Source: Bacteroidia bacterium
Lineage (GTDB): Bacteria; Bacteroidota; Bacteroidia; Bacteroidales; Prolixibacteraceae
Reading direction: 5' to 3'
NCBI GenBank assembly: GCA_026391655.1
Contig: JAPLDR010000062.1
Location: 20,284 to 84,283, forward strand
Length of the DNA: 64,000 bases
Below, in pieces: positions 34,806-44,494 of the stretch. Below the pieces are notes generated by a model. The model saw nothing but the letters and a program-made list of their open reading frames with translations. It did no database searches and had not been told where the DNA came from. Position numbers and translations under genes: made by a program. Numbering within the stretch: the first letter of the stretch is position 1; the number at the start of each line of letters is the position of its first letter.

Positions 34806-36320
34806 ATGCGGCTTGTCAGGTCATGCGTTTTACTTCCTTTTATACTTTTGCTATGCTTTGTATTGCGGGCTCAGGAGAGTATGTCGTTGCTTGAACGCCG
34901 GATTAATTGTCAAATCGATTCGGCTACTGTAGAGCAGATTCTCGAAAAGGTAGTAACAGACAATGATTTGTTCTTCTCGTACAACCCGGATATCCTTCCC
35001 AGGGAGAAAAGTTCTGTTCAATTATTCAATGTGACACTGGGGGAATTACTTCGTAAAATACTCACTGAAGATAAATATAAAACTGAAATAATAGATAATC
35101 AGGTAATTATAACGTTAAAAGAGGTCAGTTCTATCAAATTGTCGGGAATAATTGTCGAAGGGAAGGATGATACTCCGGTTCCGTTTGCCTCCCTGACTAT
35201 TGCAGGTGAAAGTATTGGAACGATGACTAACATCGACGGGCGCTACGACTTTATTATTCCGTGGCGTCTTCGCGATAAAATGATTTCTGTTCGTTGCCTC
35301 GGCTTTCAATCGCGTGAGCTGACACAAAATGAACTGATGGCGAATGCAAAAATCAGATTGGAGTCCGTAACGATTCATTTGCGCGAGATAACGGTTAAAC
35401 CTGTTGTTGTGACTGATGTTTTAAAAAACTTCAGAAATAATATTGAGAAAAACTACGAATTATCAACTCAGCTGATGATCACTTTTTATCGGGAAACGAT
35501 CAAAAGAGACGATCAGTACATTGGCGTTTGGGAAGCGATCATGGAGATGCTGAAAAGTCCTTATAATTCAGGAGGTATTGACAAGGTGAGATTTCTGAAG
35601 GGGAGAAAGAGTAATTTTAACAAAACTTTTAAAGATGTCAGTCTGAAGATCCAGGGAGGACCATGGTATATCACCACTTTGGATATTGTCCGGAATCTCG
35701 AAACTTTTCTCGATCCTGAATTTGAGAATCTCTACCGTTACAGGTTTGAGCAACCTGTAATGTACAATGGCCGCGTGACCTGGGTGATCAAATTCTCGAG
35801 GAAAGAAGATGTTGACTTTCCATGCTATTATGGTAAGATTTTAATTGATGCCGACAGTTACGCCCTTGTTAATGCCGAGTTTGGACTTGACAAAAAGAGT
35901 CTTAAAATGAACGGGGAAACTTTTATCAGGAAAGAGCCTCATGGTTTTACCACACGACCCGAAGGTGCTGAATATATGGTGAACTACAGAATGGTCGATG
36001 GACGATGGCAGTTCTATTCAGCCCGTACCGATGTGATATTCAAGGTAAAACAAAACAAGGAAAATTTTAAAACTGAATATCGTAGTGTTTCGGATATTCT
36101 TGTAACTCAGCAATATACATTTCCTCGCCGCGCAAGGTTTGGTCCCGACGGACTTTTCAGGGCAGATGATATTTTTTCAGATATAATTGGTCAGTTCGAC
36201 CCTGAGTTTTGGGGAAATTACAATGTGATCAAACCTGATGACGATTTAAGCAAGGCACTTCTGGAAGTAAAAACAACAGAGAAGGATTTGAAAAACAACG
36301 ATTCTGAAAATGAAAAATAA
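34806..36320 (+). CDS. STN and carboxypeptidase-regulatory-like domain outer-envelope protein
   Basis: This 504-aa exported protein (signal peptide about 1-23) has a Secretin/TonB short N-terminal (STN) domain (about 28-105: RINCQIDSATVEQILEKVV...IIDNQVIITL), which in TonB receptors contacts FecR-type anti-sigmas. A CarboxypepD_reg-like beta domain follows (about 110-190: KLSGIIVEGKDDTPVPFASLTIAGESIGTMTN), then about 300 residues of beta-rich sequence found in other Bacteroidota proteins. There is no plug or 22-strand barrel, so it is not a full TonB receptor. Its position after the ECF/FecR pair suggests that STN signals to the anti-sigma. It runs into the next gene with an 18-bp gap. Confidence 0.85.
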   Translation: MRLVRSCVLLPFILLLCFVLRAQESMSLLERRINCQIDSATVEQILEKVVTDNDLFFSYNPDILPREKSSVQLFNVTLGELLRKILTEDKYKTEIIDNQVIITLKEVSSIKLSGIIVEGKDDTPVPFASLTIAGESIGTMTNIDGRYDFIIPWRLRDKMISVRCLGFQSRELTQNELMANAKIRLESVTIHLREITVKPVVVTDVLKNFRNNIEKNYELSTQLMITFYRETIKRDDQYIGVWEAIMEMLKSPYNSGGIDKVRFLKGRKSNFNKTFKDVSLKIQGGPWYITTLDIVRNLETFLDPEFENLYRYRFEQPVMYNGRVTWVIKFSRKEDVDFPCYYGKILIDADSYALVNAEFGLDKKSLKMNGETFIRKEPHGFTTRPEGAEYMVNYRMVDGRWQFYSARTDVIFKVKQNKENFKTEYRSVSDILVTQQYTFPRRARFGPDGLFRADDIFSDIIGQFDPEFWGNYNVIKPDDDLSKALLEVKTTEKDLKNNDSENEK

Positions 36321-36338
36321 ACTAATAAATATTCACGA

Positions 36339-38912
36339 ATGAAAACTATTAAGAAGGCTCTGATTTTTGTGATTCTTATGATCTATTCTACCGCATTTGT
36401 TTTTTGTCAGGAGAATGATTTCATATCCCGGTTAAAGACGCAATTGCTTTTATACCGTACGCAAATGGTAAATCAAGATATTGTAATTCAGACAGATAAA
36501 ACTCTTTATCGTCCGGGCGAAACGATCTGGATGAAAGGTTATGTTGCTGATGCAATAACTCATGTACTATCCTTGAATAGCCTTGAATTGTCGGTTCTGC
36601 TTGCTAATAATAAAGGAGTCAATTTAGTTGAAGGTAAATATCTTCTAAAAAACGGGGTTGTCGATTGTCGTTTTACAATTCCTGCGGATCTGCAAAGTGA
36701 TGATTACTATTTAATTGCCTATACTCCTGAAATGGAGAATATTGGTATACAGGCAGTCTTTAAAAAAAATATCTTTATCGGAAGTCCTGAACATCTTGAT
36801 GTAGTTCCTAATCTTGAGTATTCAAAACCTTTTTTTACTCCGGAGCAAAAGGAAACAGCGACCATCAGATTAAAGGATTTTGACGGGAAGCCGTTGTCGG
36901 GCAAAAAGTTTGAATATCAAATTGTCTGTGATAAAAGGGAGCTTTTGTCAGGGAAAGGAAAGACTGGAGCGAATGGTGCTGGAGAAATTGTTTTTTTTAC
37001 ACCTTCCCAGCAAAATGGGAGTCCGATGATGGTTTCTTTAGATGTTCCTTCAGGGAATGACAGATTAAATCTGATCAGTAAGGTTCCTCTGGCATCAGAA
37101 AAAATCAATATCACCTTCTTTCCCGACGGAGGTAAACTTGTACCCGGAATTCCGCAAATGGTTATTTATGAGGCCACAGATCAACTTGGAAAGCCTGTAA
37201 GCATTAGAGCTGAAATTATTGATGAGCAGGGGAAATTTTTATCCGCGACTGCAACAATTCAGCCAGGACTTGGGGTTTTAAGCTTACTCAATAATAACGT
37301 TAATACTTTAAAGTTGAGGATAACAAGTGATATCGGGAAAGGACAGGAGACATCATTACCTTCCCTTTCACCAGGAAGTATGAGTCTTTCCGTAAAAAAG
37401 AATGACGGGAAAAACCTCTCTCTTTTGCTTGGCAGATCACCAAAATCGGAACTTTCAAAGTTTATGATCGTTGCTGTAAGCAATGGAGAAATGATTTGGG
37501 CGAGCGATTTTGAACTTGAGCAGGCCGGCGTACTAAATGTTCCACTCGAAAATTTCCGATCCGAAATTGCGGCTATTGCGGTTTTCAGTGAAACAGGAAT
37601 GCTCATTGCCCAAAGGTTGGTTTATACTGGGAAGAAACAGTCACTTAATATTTCGTTAACTCCGAATAAAAGTGGATATAAGAAAGGAGAAGCAGGCGAT
37701 ATAAAGTTGAAAATTGCGGACTCGGATGGAAAGCCTGTTAAAGCCGAACTTGCTGTAAGTCTTGCTGATCATTACGCTTTTCCTGCTTCATCTTCATGTG
37801 TTAATTTTCTTACTTATGGTCTCGAAAAACCTTTCCCGTTTAAAGAACCGCTTGATAAAGTGAACAGAATTGCACTGGATTACTTATTGGCAACCAATAG
37901 CATGAAAGGGTTTGACTGGAGCCAGGTTGTTGCTATAGATCCTGCTAAAACTACGAATATAAGATTGGGGGCAATGCGGGTTTCGGGGAAGGTGGTTGAT
38001 TCAAAGGATTTACCGGTGCCCAATGCTCTTGTAAGCCTGACCGGTTTGTCGCTTCAGCAGTTTAATGCACGCAGCGATCAGAACGGTGAGTTTTTTATTA
38101 ATCTACCTGTGCCTGTTGAGAAAAAGAACCTGTCAGCTTCAGCAACAGATGGATCCGGCAAGGGAAATTATCGTGTAATATTAAATAAAAGCTTTAAAGA
38201 TGAGCTTGTTAATAGCCTGACTAATACTTCAGTTAACGACTGGCAAATACTTGACCAACTTTATCAGTCGGACTATTTCAAAGAAAATCCGGATTTTCTT
38301 AAAGCCGGTTCTTCATCTAAAGTCAGAGGTGGAGACAAAGTATCCAGGGAACCATATTGGAAAAAAAATCTTAACAGTACTACTAATCTTATTGACATTA
38401 TAAAAACAATAAGACCCTTCGAAATGATGGGAGGAAAAATCGTTTTCAGAGGAGGAAATTCTCTTAATTATCAGGATGGTGCTCTAATCGTTGTTGATGG
38501 TATAAGAATGGGAACAGATCCCTCTGCGCTAACTTCGATCAGTCCTCATGATGTTGAGGACATTCAGATTTTCGTTAATCCCGTTGACATGTCCAGGTAT
38601 ACATCCTTAAACTCGGTTGGCGTTATTGAGATCAAGACCAAGCACGGGAAGGGAAATAATGGACCTTCTGAAACTGATGTTAGCCAAAAGGTTAGTGATC
38701 CAACGATATTTAAACCTGAAACTATTGGAAACGATAGGTACGATTTAAAGACCACGCTACAGTGGATTCCAGTTGTGTTTACAGACGAAAAAGGCGAAGC
38801 GACTATCCCGTTCAAAACAGGAGGTATTAAATCGAATTTTGTTTTCGAGATTGCCGGATTCACCGATCAGGGACAATGGATTGGTAGTCAGACGGAAATA
38901 ACCGTGAAATAG
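36339..38912 (+). CDS. MG2 macroglobulin / TonB-plug-like exported protein, paralogue 1
   Basis: This 857-aa protein has a signal peptide (about 1-23). An MG2 alpha-2-macroglobulin-type domain (about 45-145) opens with IVIQTDKTLYRPGETIWMKGY, followed by further macroglobulin-like beta domains. A CarboxypepD_reg domain lies near 545-615 (MRVSGKVVDSKDLPVPNALVSL), a TonB-plug-like segment near 690-775 (GALIVVDGIRMG, ISPHDVEDIQIF, SVGVIEIKTK), and an A2M-like C-terminal strand near 800-850 (WIPVVFTDEKGEATIPFKTGG). No thioester motif or beta barrel is seen. The function is unknown; envelope assembly or surface substrate handling is possible. It is co-transcribed with the STN gene. Confidence 0.85.
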   Translation: MKTIKKALIFVILMIYSTAFVFCQENDFISRLKTQLLLYRTQMVNQDIVIQTDKTLYRPGETIWMKGYVADAITHVLSLNSLELSVLLANNKGVNLVEGKYLLKNGVVDCRFTIPADLQSDDYYLIAYTPEMENIGIQAVFKKNIFIGSPEHLDVVPNLEYSKPFFTPEQKETATIRLKDFDGKPLSGKKFEYQIVCDKRELLSGKGKTGANGAGEIVFFTPSQQNGSPMMVSLDVPSGNDRLNLISKVPLASEKINITFFPDGGKLVPGIPQMVIYEATDQLGKPVSIRAEIIDEQGKFLSATATIQPGLGVLSLLNNNVNTLKLRITSDIGKGQETSLPSLSPGSMSLSVKKNDGKNLSLLLGRSPKSELSKFMIVAVSNGEMIWASDFELEQAGVLNVPLENFRSEIAAIAVFSETGMLIAQRLVYTGKKQSLNISLTPNKSGYKKGEAGDIKLKIADSDGKPVKAELAVSLADHYAFPASSSCVNFLTYGLEKPFPFKEPLDKVNRIALDYLLATNSMKGFDWSQVVAIDPAKTTNIRLGAMRVSGKVVDSKDLPVPNALVSLTGLSLQQFNARSDQNGEFFINLPVPVEKKNLSASATDGSGKGNYRVILNKSFKDELVNSLTNTSVNDWQILDQLYQSDYFKENPDFLKAGSSSKVRGGDKVSREPYWKKNLNSTTNLIDIIKTIRPFEMMGGKIVFRGGNSLNYQDGALIVVDGIRMGTDPSALTSISPHDVEDIQIFVNPVDMSRYTSLNSVGVIEIKTKHGKGNNGPSETDVSQKVSDPTIFKPETIGNDRYDLKTTLQWIPVVFTDEKGEATIPFKTGGIKSNFVFEIAGFTDQGQWIGSQTEITVK

Positions 38913-39003
38913 ATTTTGCAAGGTCAAACGCGGCACAAAAGTAGCTTTAACATTCAAAATGAGGATTTCTAAAAATGAAGAATATTTTAATTAAATGTCT
39001 AAA

Positions 39004-39033
39004 TGAAATGAGCCCCGATCTATCGGGACGAAT
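39004..39033. repeat. Dispersed AAATGAG-CCCGAT/ATCGGG hairpin repeat, copy 2
   Basis: AAATGAGCCCCGATCTATCGG followed by GACGAATC is closely similar to 24422-24452. It sits in the 179-bp gap between the two paralogues, just before the shared leader. Confidence 0.5.
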
Positions 39034-39057
39034 CGAAGATCAACGAAATGGAGTTAA

Positions 39058-39091
39058 TTCCATACGACATAAAAAAACAAATCATTAACGT
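39058..39091 (+). repeat. Shared gene leader, copy B
   Basis: This 34-bp segment from TTCC to the base before ATG 39092 has the core AAAAAAACAAATCATTAACG. It aligns with the segments at 10548-10582 (+), 42208-42242 (-) and 47923-47957 (-). Confidence 0.65.
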
Positions 39092-41665
39092 ATGAAAGCT
39101 GTTAACAAAGTGCTGATTTTTTTGATTCTTTTAAACTTTTTCTTCACAATTGCTCTTTGTCAGGAAAATGATTTTATTTCACGGGTAAAGACGGATTTGT
39201 TCATATACCGTACTCAAAAAAGCGATCAATCTATTGTAATACAGACAGATAAATCTCTTTATCGTCCGGGTGAAACAATCTGGATGAAAGGCTATGTGAC
39301 CGATGCGATGACACATGTCTTGTCGTTAAAAAGTCTTGAATTGTCGGTTCTACTCGTTGATAATAAAGGAGTATCAGTTATCGATAGTAAATATCTTCTT
39401 AAAAACGGGGTCGTCGAGTCTAATATTCCAATTCCCTCCTATTTGAAAAGCGATCTCTATTATTTAATCGCCTATACACCCGAAATGGAAAACATTGGGA
39501 TACAGGCAGTATTCAAAAAAATGATTATTATTGGAAGACCTGAGTTCCTTGGGGTTGTACCACACCTCGAATTTTCGAAATCAATGTTTTTACCCGAGCA
39601 AAAGGAATCTGCCCTCCTTCACCTGATGGATTTTGACGGGAAGCCATTATCAGGCAAAAAGTTTGAATATCAAATTTTAAATGATGGTAAGGAGCTTTTA
39701 TCCGGAAAAGGAAAGACTGGAACAAATGGAACAGGTGAGATTGTGTTTTTGACAACTTCAAAACAAAGCGGGAATCCGGTGATGGTTTCGATGGATATCC
39801 CTGTCGGAAACGATGTATTAAACCTGGTAAGCAAGATTCCATTGGAATCGGAGAAAATCAATATCACGTTCTTTCCTAATGGTGGTAAGCTGGTTCCCGG
39901 AATTCCACAAATTGTAATTTATGAAGCAACAGATCAACTTGGAAAACCGGTGACTATCAAAGCTGATGTTGTTGATGACCAGGGAAATTTCATAACATCA
40001 ACGTCGACCATGCAGCCCGGGCTGGGTATTTTGAATTTGCAAAATGACAATCGTACCGCATTAAAATTGCGAATTAAAAGCGAGATTGGTAAAGGTCAAG
40101 AGATCCTGTTACCACCGCTTTCACTGGGAAGTATGAGTATTTCGATAAAAAAGAACGACGGTAAGAACATCTCGCTTTTACTCGGCCGATCACCAAAATC
40201 GGAACATGCAAAATTTATGATCGTTGCTGTAAGCAATGGAGAGATGATTTGGGCAAGTGATTTTGAACTTGATCAGGCAGGTGTACTCAATGTCCCGCTT
40301 GATAATTTTCAGTCCGAAATTGCTGATATTGCGGTTTTCAATGAAACTGGAGCGTTGATCGCACAGCGGTTAGTATATACAGGGAAGAAGCAGTTGCTCA
40401 ATTTTACGTTAACGCCCAATAAAAGTGAATATATAAAAGGGGAGGAAGGATCGCTAAAAGTGAAAATTACAGATTCGGACGGGAAGCCTGTAAAGGCCGA
40501 ACTTGCTGTCAGTCTTGCTGATCTTTATACTTTCCCCACTTCTTCATCAAGTGTTGGTTCTCTTAATTATAGCCTTGAAAAACCGCTCCCTTTTAAAGAA
40601 CCGCTTGACAAGGTAAACAGAAGTGTATTGGATTATTTTTTGGCGACCAATCGTTTTAAAGGGTTCGACTGGAATCAGGTTTTGGCATTGGATCCATCTA
40701 AAACTAAGGATATTAAAAATGTGGCAATGCGCATTTCCGGTAAAGTAGTTGATTCAAAGGATTTGCCGGTACCGAATGCCCTGGTAAGTTTATCCGGCAT
40801 GTCGCTTCAGCAATTTAGTGCTCATAGCGATCAGCATGGTGAGTTCAGCATTATTTTGCCTTTCACTGTTGATAAGCAAAATCTGTCAGCTTCGGCCACA
40901 GATGGATCCGGCAAGGGAAATTACCGCGTGATTCTGAATAAAAACTTTAAGGAGGAACTTATTAATAGTCTGAATAAAACTTCGGAGAATGACTGGCAAC
41001 TGCTTGAACAATTGTATCAGGCGAATTATTTCAAAGAGAATCCCGATTTTCTTAAAATCGGCTCTACCTCCAAGTCAAAAGGCGACGATAAAACGCCTAA
41101 GGAACCATTTTGGAAAAAGAATGTTACGAATTCAACCAGTCTTCTTGAAATTATAAAATCGATAAGATCCTATCAATTGATGGGTGGAAAAATAGTATTC
41201 AGAGGTTCAAATTCTTTGATGGCTCAAGACGGTGCGTTAATTGTTCTTGATGGCGTTAAGATGGGTACCGATCCCTCTGTATTATCTGAAATCAATCCCC
41301 GGGATGTCGAAGATATTCAGATTTTACTTAATCCGATTGAAATGGCAAGGTACACCTCTTTAAACTCGGTGGGAGTGATTGAAATCAAAACGATGCAGGC
41401 GAAGGGGAATAATAATTCTTTTGAAACAGACAACATTGGAAAAACTACAGGTGTGAAGGTATTTAAACCGGAATCAATTGGAAATGAAAAGTACAACTTA
41501 AAAACCACCTTGCAGTGGATTCCAGTTGTGTTTACAGACGAAAAAGGCGAAGCGACTATCCCGTTCAAAACAGGAGGTATTAAATCGAATTTTGTCTTCG
41601 AAATTGCCGGATTCACCGATCAGGGACAATGGATCGGCAATCAGACTGAGATCAAGGTTGAATAG
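39092..41665 (+). CDS. MG2 macroglobulin / TonB-plug-like exported protein, paralogue 2
   Basis: This tandem paralogue of the preceding gene has exactly the same length (857 aa) and domain order: signal peptide, MG2 with IVIQTDKSLYRPGETIWMKGY, inner macroglobulin-like domains, CarboxypepD_reg (MRISGKVVDSKDLPVPNALVSL), plug-like segment (GALIVLDGVKMG, INPRDVEDIQIL, SVGVIEIKTM) and the C-terminal WIPVVFTDEKGEATIPFKTGG. Protein divergence is moderate over most of the length, but an 83-bp tract near the 3' end is identical in DNA. It has its own leader, unlike the first copy, so it may be expressed separately. The function is unknown. Confidence 0.85.
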   Translation: MKAVNKVLIFLILLNFFFTIALCQENDFISRVKTDLFIYRTQKSDQSIVIQTDKSLYRPGETIWMKGYVTDAMTHVLSLKSLELSVLLVDNKGVSVIDSKYLLKNGVVESNIPIPSYLKSDLYYLIAYTPEMENIGIQAVFKKMIIIGRPEFLGVVPHLEFSKSMFLPEQKESALLHLMDFDGKPLSGKKFEYQILNDGKELLSGKGKTGTNGTGEIVFLTTSKQSGNPVMVSMDIPVGNDVLNLVSKIPLESEKINITFFPNGGKLVPGIPQIVIYEATDQLGKPVTIKADVVDDQGNFITSTSTMQPGLGILNLQNDNRTALKLRIKSEIGKGQEILLPPLSLGSMSISIKKNDGKNISLLLGRSPKSEHAKFMIVAVSNGEMIWASDFELDQAGVLNVPLDNFQSEIADIAVFNETGALIAQRLVYTGKKQLLNFTLTPNKSEYIKGEEGSLKVKITDSDGKPVKAELAVSLADLYTFPTSSSSVGSLNYSLEKPLPFKEPLDKVNRSVLDYFLATNRFKGFDWNQVLALDPSKTKDIKNVAMRISGKVVDSKDLPVPNALVSLSGMSLQQFSAHSDQHGEFSIILPFTVDKQNLSASATDGSGKGNYRVILNKNFKEELINSLNKTSENDWQLLEQLYQANYFKENPDFLKIGSTSKSKGDDKTPKEPFWKKNVTNSTSLLEIIKSIRSYQLMGGKIVFRGSNSLMAQDGALIVLDGVKMGTDPSVLSEINPRDVEDIQILLNPIEMARYTSLNSVGVIEIKTMQAKGNNNSFETDNIGKTTGVKVFKPESIGNEKYNLKTTLQWIPVVFTDEKGEATIPFKTGGIKSNFVFEIAGFTDQGQWIGNQTEIKVE

Positions 41666-41724
41666 GACAAGGCGTTAAAGATCAGGTGCTGCAAATCCAG
41701 GTTTGATTTTGAATAGTATGAAAT

Positions 41725-42207
41725 CTATTTCACATCCTCCTTCTTAAACCGGAGCGGGAGCAAACTGTCTATTCCATTGAGAGCGAATATTTTGTTTGTA
41801 CTATCGAGTAATATTCGTATTGGTTTGCCTGCAAGATCTTCATATTCAGCCATTACCTGCCGGCAGGCTCCACAAGGTTTAGCAATATCTGAAGGGGTGG
41901 CGGAATGGTTTAACGTGCTGACTGCTATGGCAATAATCGGAACATTTGGATATTGGGCAGAGGCATAGAACATGGCAGTTCTTTCAGCACATAGTCCGGA
42001 CGGATATGCTGCATTTTCCTGATTATTTCCCGTGACAATTTTGCCGTTGCCGAGAAGAACCGCTGCTCCCACTCGAAAGCCGGAGTAAGGGGCATAAGCA
42101 TTTTTTGCGGCATCCCGGGCTTTCATTATCAAAATATTATCTTTCTCAGGCAATTGGGCTGTCGCCTCGTATTCCGTGAATTTTATCTGGAGAGTTATCT
42201 CTTTCAT
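41725..42207 (-). CDS. cdd: Cytidine deaminase
   Basis: This 160-aa zinc enzyme deaminates cytidine and deoxycytidine in pyrimidine salvage. The active-site motifs are present: NAYAPYSGFRVGAAV, NQENAAYPSGLCAERTAMF (zinc Cys and catalytic Glu) and PCGACRQVMAEY (two zinc Cys). It is the homotetrameric short form. The open frame runs to 42285, but ATG 42207 (MKEITLQIKF) is the likely start, and a shared leader repeat ends exactly there. It is convergent with the MG2 paralogue. Confidence 0.95.
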   Translation of the reverse strand: MKEITLQIKFTEYEATAQLPEKDNILIMKARDAAKNAYAPYSGFRVGAAVLLGNGKIVTGNNQENAAYPSGLCAERTAMFYASAQYPNVPIIAIAVSTLNHSATPSDIAKPCGACRQVMAEYEDLAGKPIRILLDSTNKIFALNGIDSLLPLRFKKEDVK

Positions 42208-42242
42208 CAGTAGATAATTTGTTTTTAAATTGCCTGATGGAA
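42208..42242 (-). repeat. Shared 35-bp gene leader, copy C
   Basis: On the minus strand this segment runs from TTCCATCAGG to the base before the cdd ATG, with the core AAAAACAAATTATCTACTG. Further upstream, GGGTGTTCC and a 15-bp segment (42253-42267) are identical to DNA upstream of copy A (10512-10526), but without the palindrome found there. Confidence 0.65.
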
Positions 42243-42418
42243 CACCCATATTATCTTCATTCGTGTTCACGAAGCGTGGAGTCATGGATGTTTCATGACC
42301 TGCTGTTGAACAACCTGCAAATGTACAATATATTTCATTCAGTTATTTTTTAATGGCAATCATCCCGATTTTTTTAATTTTGAGGCTGAATTGAATAATA
42401 TAACTTGATTAATTGCAT

Positions 42419-43411
42419 ATGTATCTTTATAGATTTAAAATATTTTTTGTAATCGTTCTGTCTGTCTGGTTTGGCAATCCGGCATTTTGTGAATCACTGC
42501 AGAAGAATTCACGACAGCAATATATTGACGTGTATGCACAGCTGGCTATTCAGGAAATGAATGAATACCATATTCCTGCAAGCATTACAATGGCACAGGC
42601 TTGTCTTGAATCGGGTGACGGCAACTCAACACTGGCTCTGGAAGCAAATAACCATTTCGGGATAAAATGCAACAGTTCATGGTCGGGCCCTTCAATCCGA
42701 CAGGATGACGAATCCCGCAATGAGTGCTTCCGGAAATATGGTACTGCGATTGAATCTTATAGAGATCATTCAAAGTTTTTAACTGGCGGCATGCGTTATC
42801 AGTTTCTATTTGATTATGATATAAAGGATTACAGAAAATGGGCATATGGATTGAAAAAGGCGGGTTATGCTACTGATCCGCAGTATCCTGAGAGACTGAT
42901 TAGAATTATTGAGGAATTTCAGCTTGATAAGTTGGATACCTATTATAATAGTACTACACGTTATGTAAGACCCGAAAGGTTAGGAAGTGGTTCAAAATCC
43001 ACGACCCGTCGCAAAGGAAATTCGGGAATTGATGACTTCTCGATTAATCCATATGTGACCAGAAATGTAGAAAAGCGGAACAATGTCAAAGCATTTTTTG
43101 CAAAAGAGGGCGATACTTACGAGCAGATTGCCGCCGAGTTTTCGCTTAAAGATTGGGAAATCTACAGATACAACGATGTTGAACAGGGAGCCAGACCCGA
43201 GGCTGGTTCAATCGTATATCTTCAAGGCAAACGCGGAAGTGCACCGCGAGGAAACGATTTTCATATTCTGAAACAGGGAGAATCGCTTTGGTCGGTGGCA
43301 CAGTGGTATGGAGTGAGGTTGAACGCGCTTTACCGTAAAAACAGAATGAATCCTGGTGAAGAACCTAAACCCGGACAGCAAATTTCATTAAGGAAAAAAG
43401 TGAAAAAATAA
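42419..43411 (+). CDS. Secreted glucosaminidase with two LysM domains
   Basis: This 330-aa peptidoglycan hydrolase has a signal peptide (about 1-23), a mannosyl-glycoprotein endo-beta-N-acetylglucosaminidase/FlgJ-like domain (about 35-180) with the catalytic Glu in ITMAQACLESGDGNSTLA followed by NNHFGIKCN and FRKYGTAIESYRDHSKFL, and two C-terminal LysM modules (about 222-270 and 281-328; ILKQGESLWSVAQWYGV) that bind peptidoglycan. It probably cleaves cell-wall glycan during growth or division. ATG 42419 is preferred to the TTG at 42413. It is transcribed alone. Confidence 0.93.
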   Translation: MYLYRFKIFFVIVLSVWFGNPAFCESLQKNSRQQYIDVYAQLAIQEMNEYHIPASITMAQACLESGDGNSTLALEANNHFGIKCNSSWSGPSIRQDDESRNECFRKYGTAIESYRDHSKFLTGGMRYQFLFDYDIKDYRKWAYGLKKAGYATDPQYPERLIRIIEEFQLDKLDTYYNSTTRYVRPERLGSGSKSTTRRKGNSGIDDFSINPYVTRNVEKRNNVKAFFAKEGDTYEQIAAEFSLKDWEIYRYNDVEQGARPEAGSIVYLQGKRGSAPRGNDFHILKQGESLWSVAQWYGVRLNALYRKNRMNPGEEPKPGQQISLRKKVKK

Positions 43412-43503
43412 TGGTCGAAAGTAGATGCGCCCGGTGTGCGCATTAAAATGATTTGAAGAAACATTAATCATTGACAATGAAAATACTATTTTCCATACTA
43501 TTA

Positions 43504-44469
43504 TCAAAGTGCCTTGTAATTAAGAACATTAGGAAAACCGCGAAGAAACTCAGCAATTCCCATCCTATTTTTACCTGCAAGTTGCAAATCAAGGATATGC
43601 AGAAAACCATCAGCACAGGCAATTTTGAGGAATTTTTTATTGTCGCTCAGTATCTCCCCAGGTTTGCATTGATGACTGACTTGTTCAATCGAGGCTTTGA
43701 AGATTTTTATGCCGGTTTGGGCACCGGAACCATGAAAAGTTGTCCATGCAGCGGGGTAAGGACTTAAGCCTCTGATCAGATTGTAAATATTGATTCCCGG
43801 ATTTCCCCAGTCAATCATGCAGCTCTCCCTGGAAATTTTCGGAGCGTGCAACCGATCCGGATCAATTGGCATTATATTTTGCGGAAGTGGAATGATGGCT
43901 CCGTCAGCTAAAGAATCAACAGTTTTAAGGACAAGTTTTGCTCCGATGACCATCAACGCGTCGTGCAGTTCACCAATCGTCTCCTCCGGTCCAATTTTAA
44001 CTTTCGCCTGAAACAAAATATTCCCGGTATCAATCGTCTGTTTTAAAAGAAAAGTGGTTACTCCGGTTTCCTGATCACCATTGATGATGGCCCAGTTAAG
44101 AGGAGCCGCTCCCCGATAATTAGGGAGCAGCGAACCATGTAGATTAATCGTGCCCATTGTCGGCATATTCCATACCACTTCAGGAAGCATTCTGAATGCA
44201 ACAATTATTTGAATGTCAGGATTTAAAAATTTCAGCATGTGGAGAAAATTTTCATCTTTCAGTTTTTCAGGCTGTAAGACGGGCAATCCACAACTGGTTG
44301 CATATTGTTTGACGTCAGATTGATGCAGCTTCTGACCGCGACCCGAAGGCCGGTCAGGAGCGGTCACAACTCCGACAACGTTGTAGCCATTTTCGACCAG
44401 GGCTTTCAAACTCCCGACTGCAAATTCAGGAGTTCCCATAAAGACAATCCGCAGATCTTTTCCACTCAT
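43504..44469 (-). CDS. fmt: Methionyl-tRNA formyltransferase
   Basis: This 321-aa cytosolic enzyme formylates Met-tRNAfMet using 10-formyl-THF for translation initiation. The N-terminal Rossmann domain begins RIVFMGTPEFAVGSLKAL. The formyl-folate site has INLHGSLLPNYRGAAPLNWAIINGDQETGVT with the catalytic Asn/His/Asp set. The C-terminal OB-fold region includes RGLSPYPAAWTTF. The length is normal. It lies 25 bp downstream of the DUF5522 gene on the same strand. Confidence 0.97.
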   Translation of the reverse strand: MSGKDLRIVFMGTPEFAVGSLKALVENGYNVVGVVTAPDRPSGRGQKLHQSDVKQYATSCGLPVLQPEKLKDENFLHMLKFLNPDIQIIVAFRMLPEVVWNMPTMGTINLHGSLLPNYRGAAPLNWAIINGDQETGVTTFLLKQTIDTGNILFQAKVKIGPEETIGELHDALMVIGAKLVLKTVDSLADGAIIPLPQNIMPIDPDRLHAPKISRESCMIDWGNPGINIYNLIRGLSPYPAAWTTFHGSGAQTGIKIFKASIEQVSHQCKPGEILSDNKKFLKIACADGFLHILDLQLAGKNRMGIAEFLRGFPNVLNYKAL

Positions 44470-44494
44470 CGATTAAGAATTTAAGTGATTTCTG

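Noticed and set aside
36339-41665. Calling the two 857-aa proteins full TonB-dependent receptors
   Set aside because: A plug-like segment is present, but the N-terminus is MG2-type and no length remains for a beta barrel.
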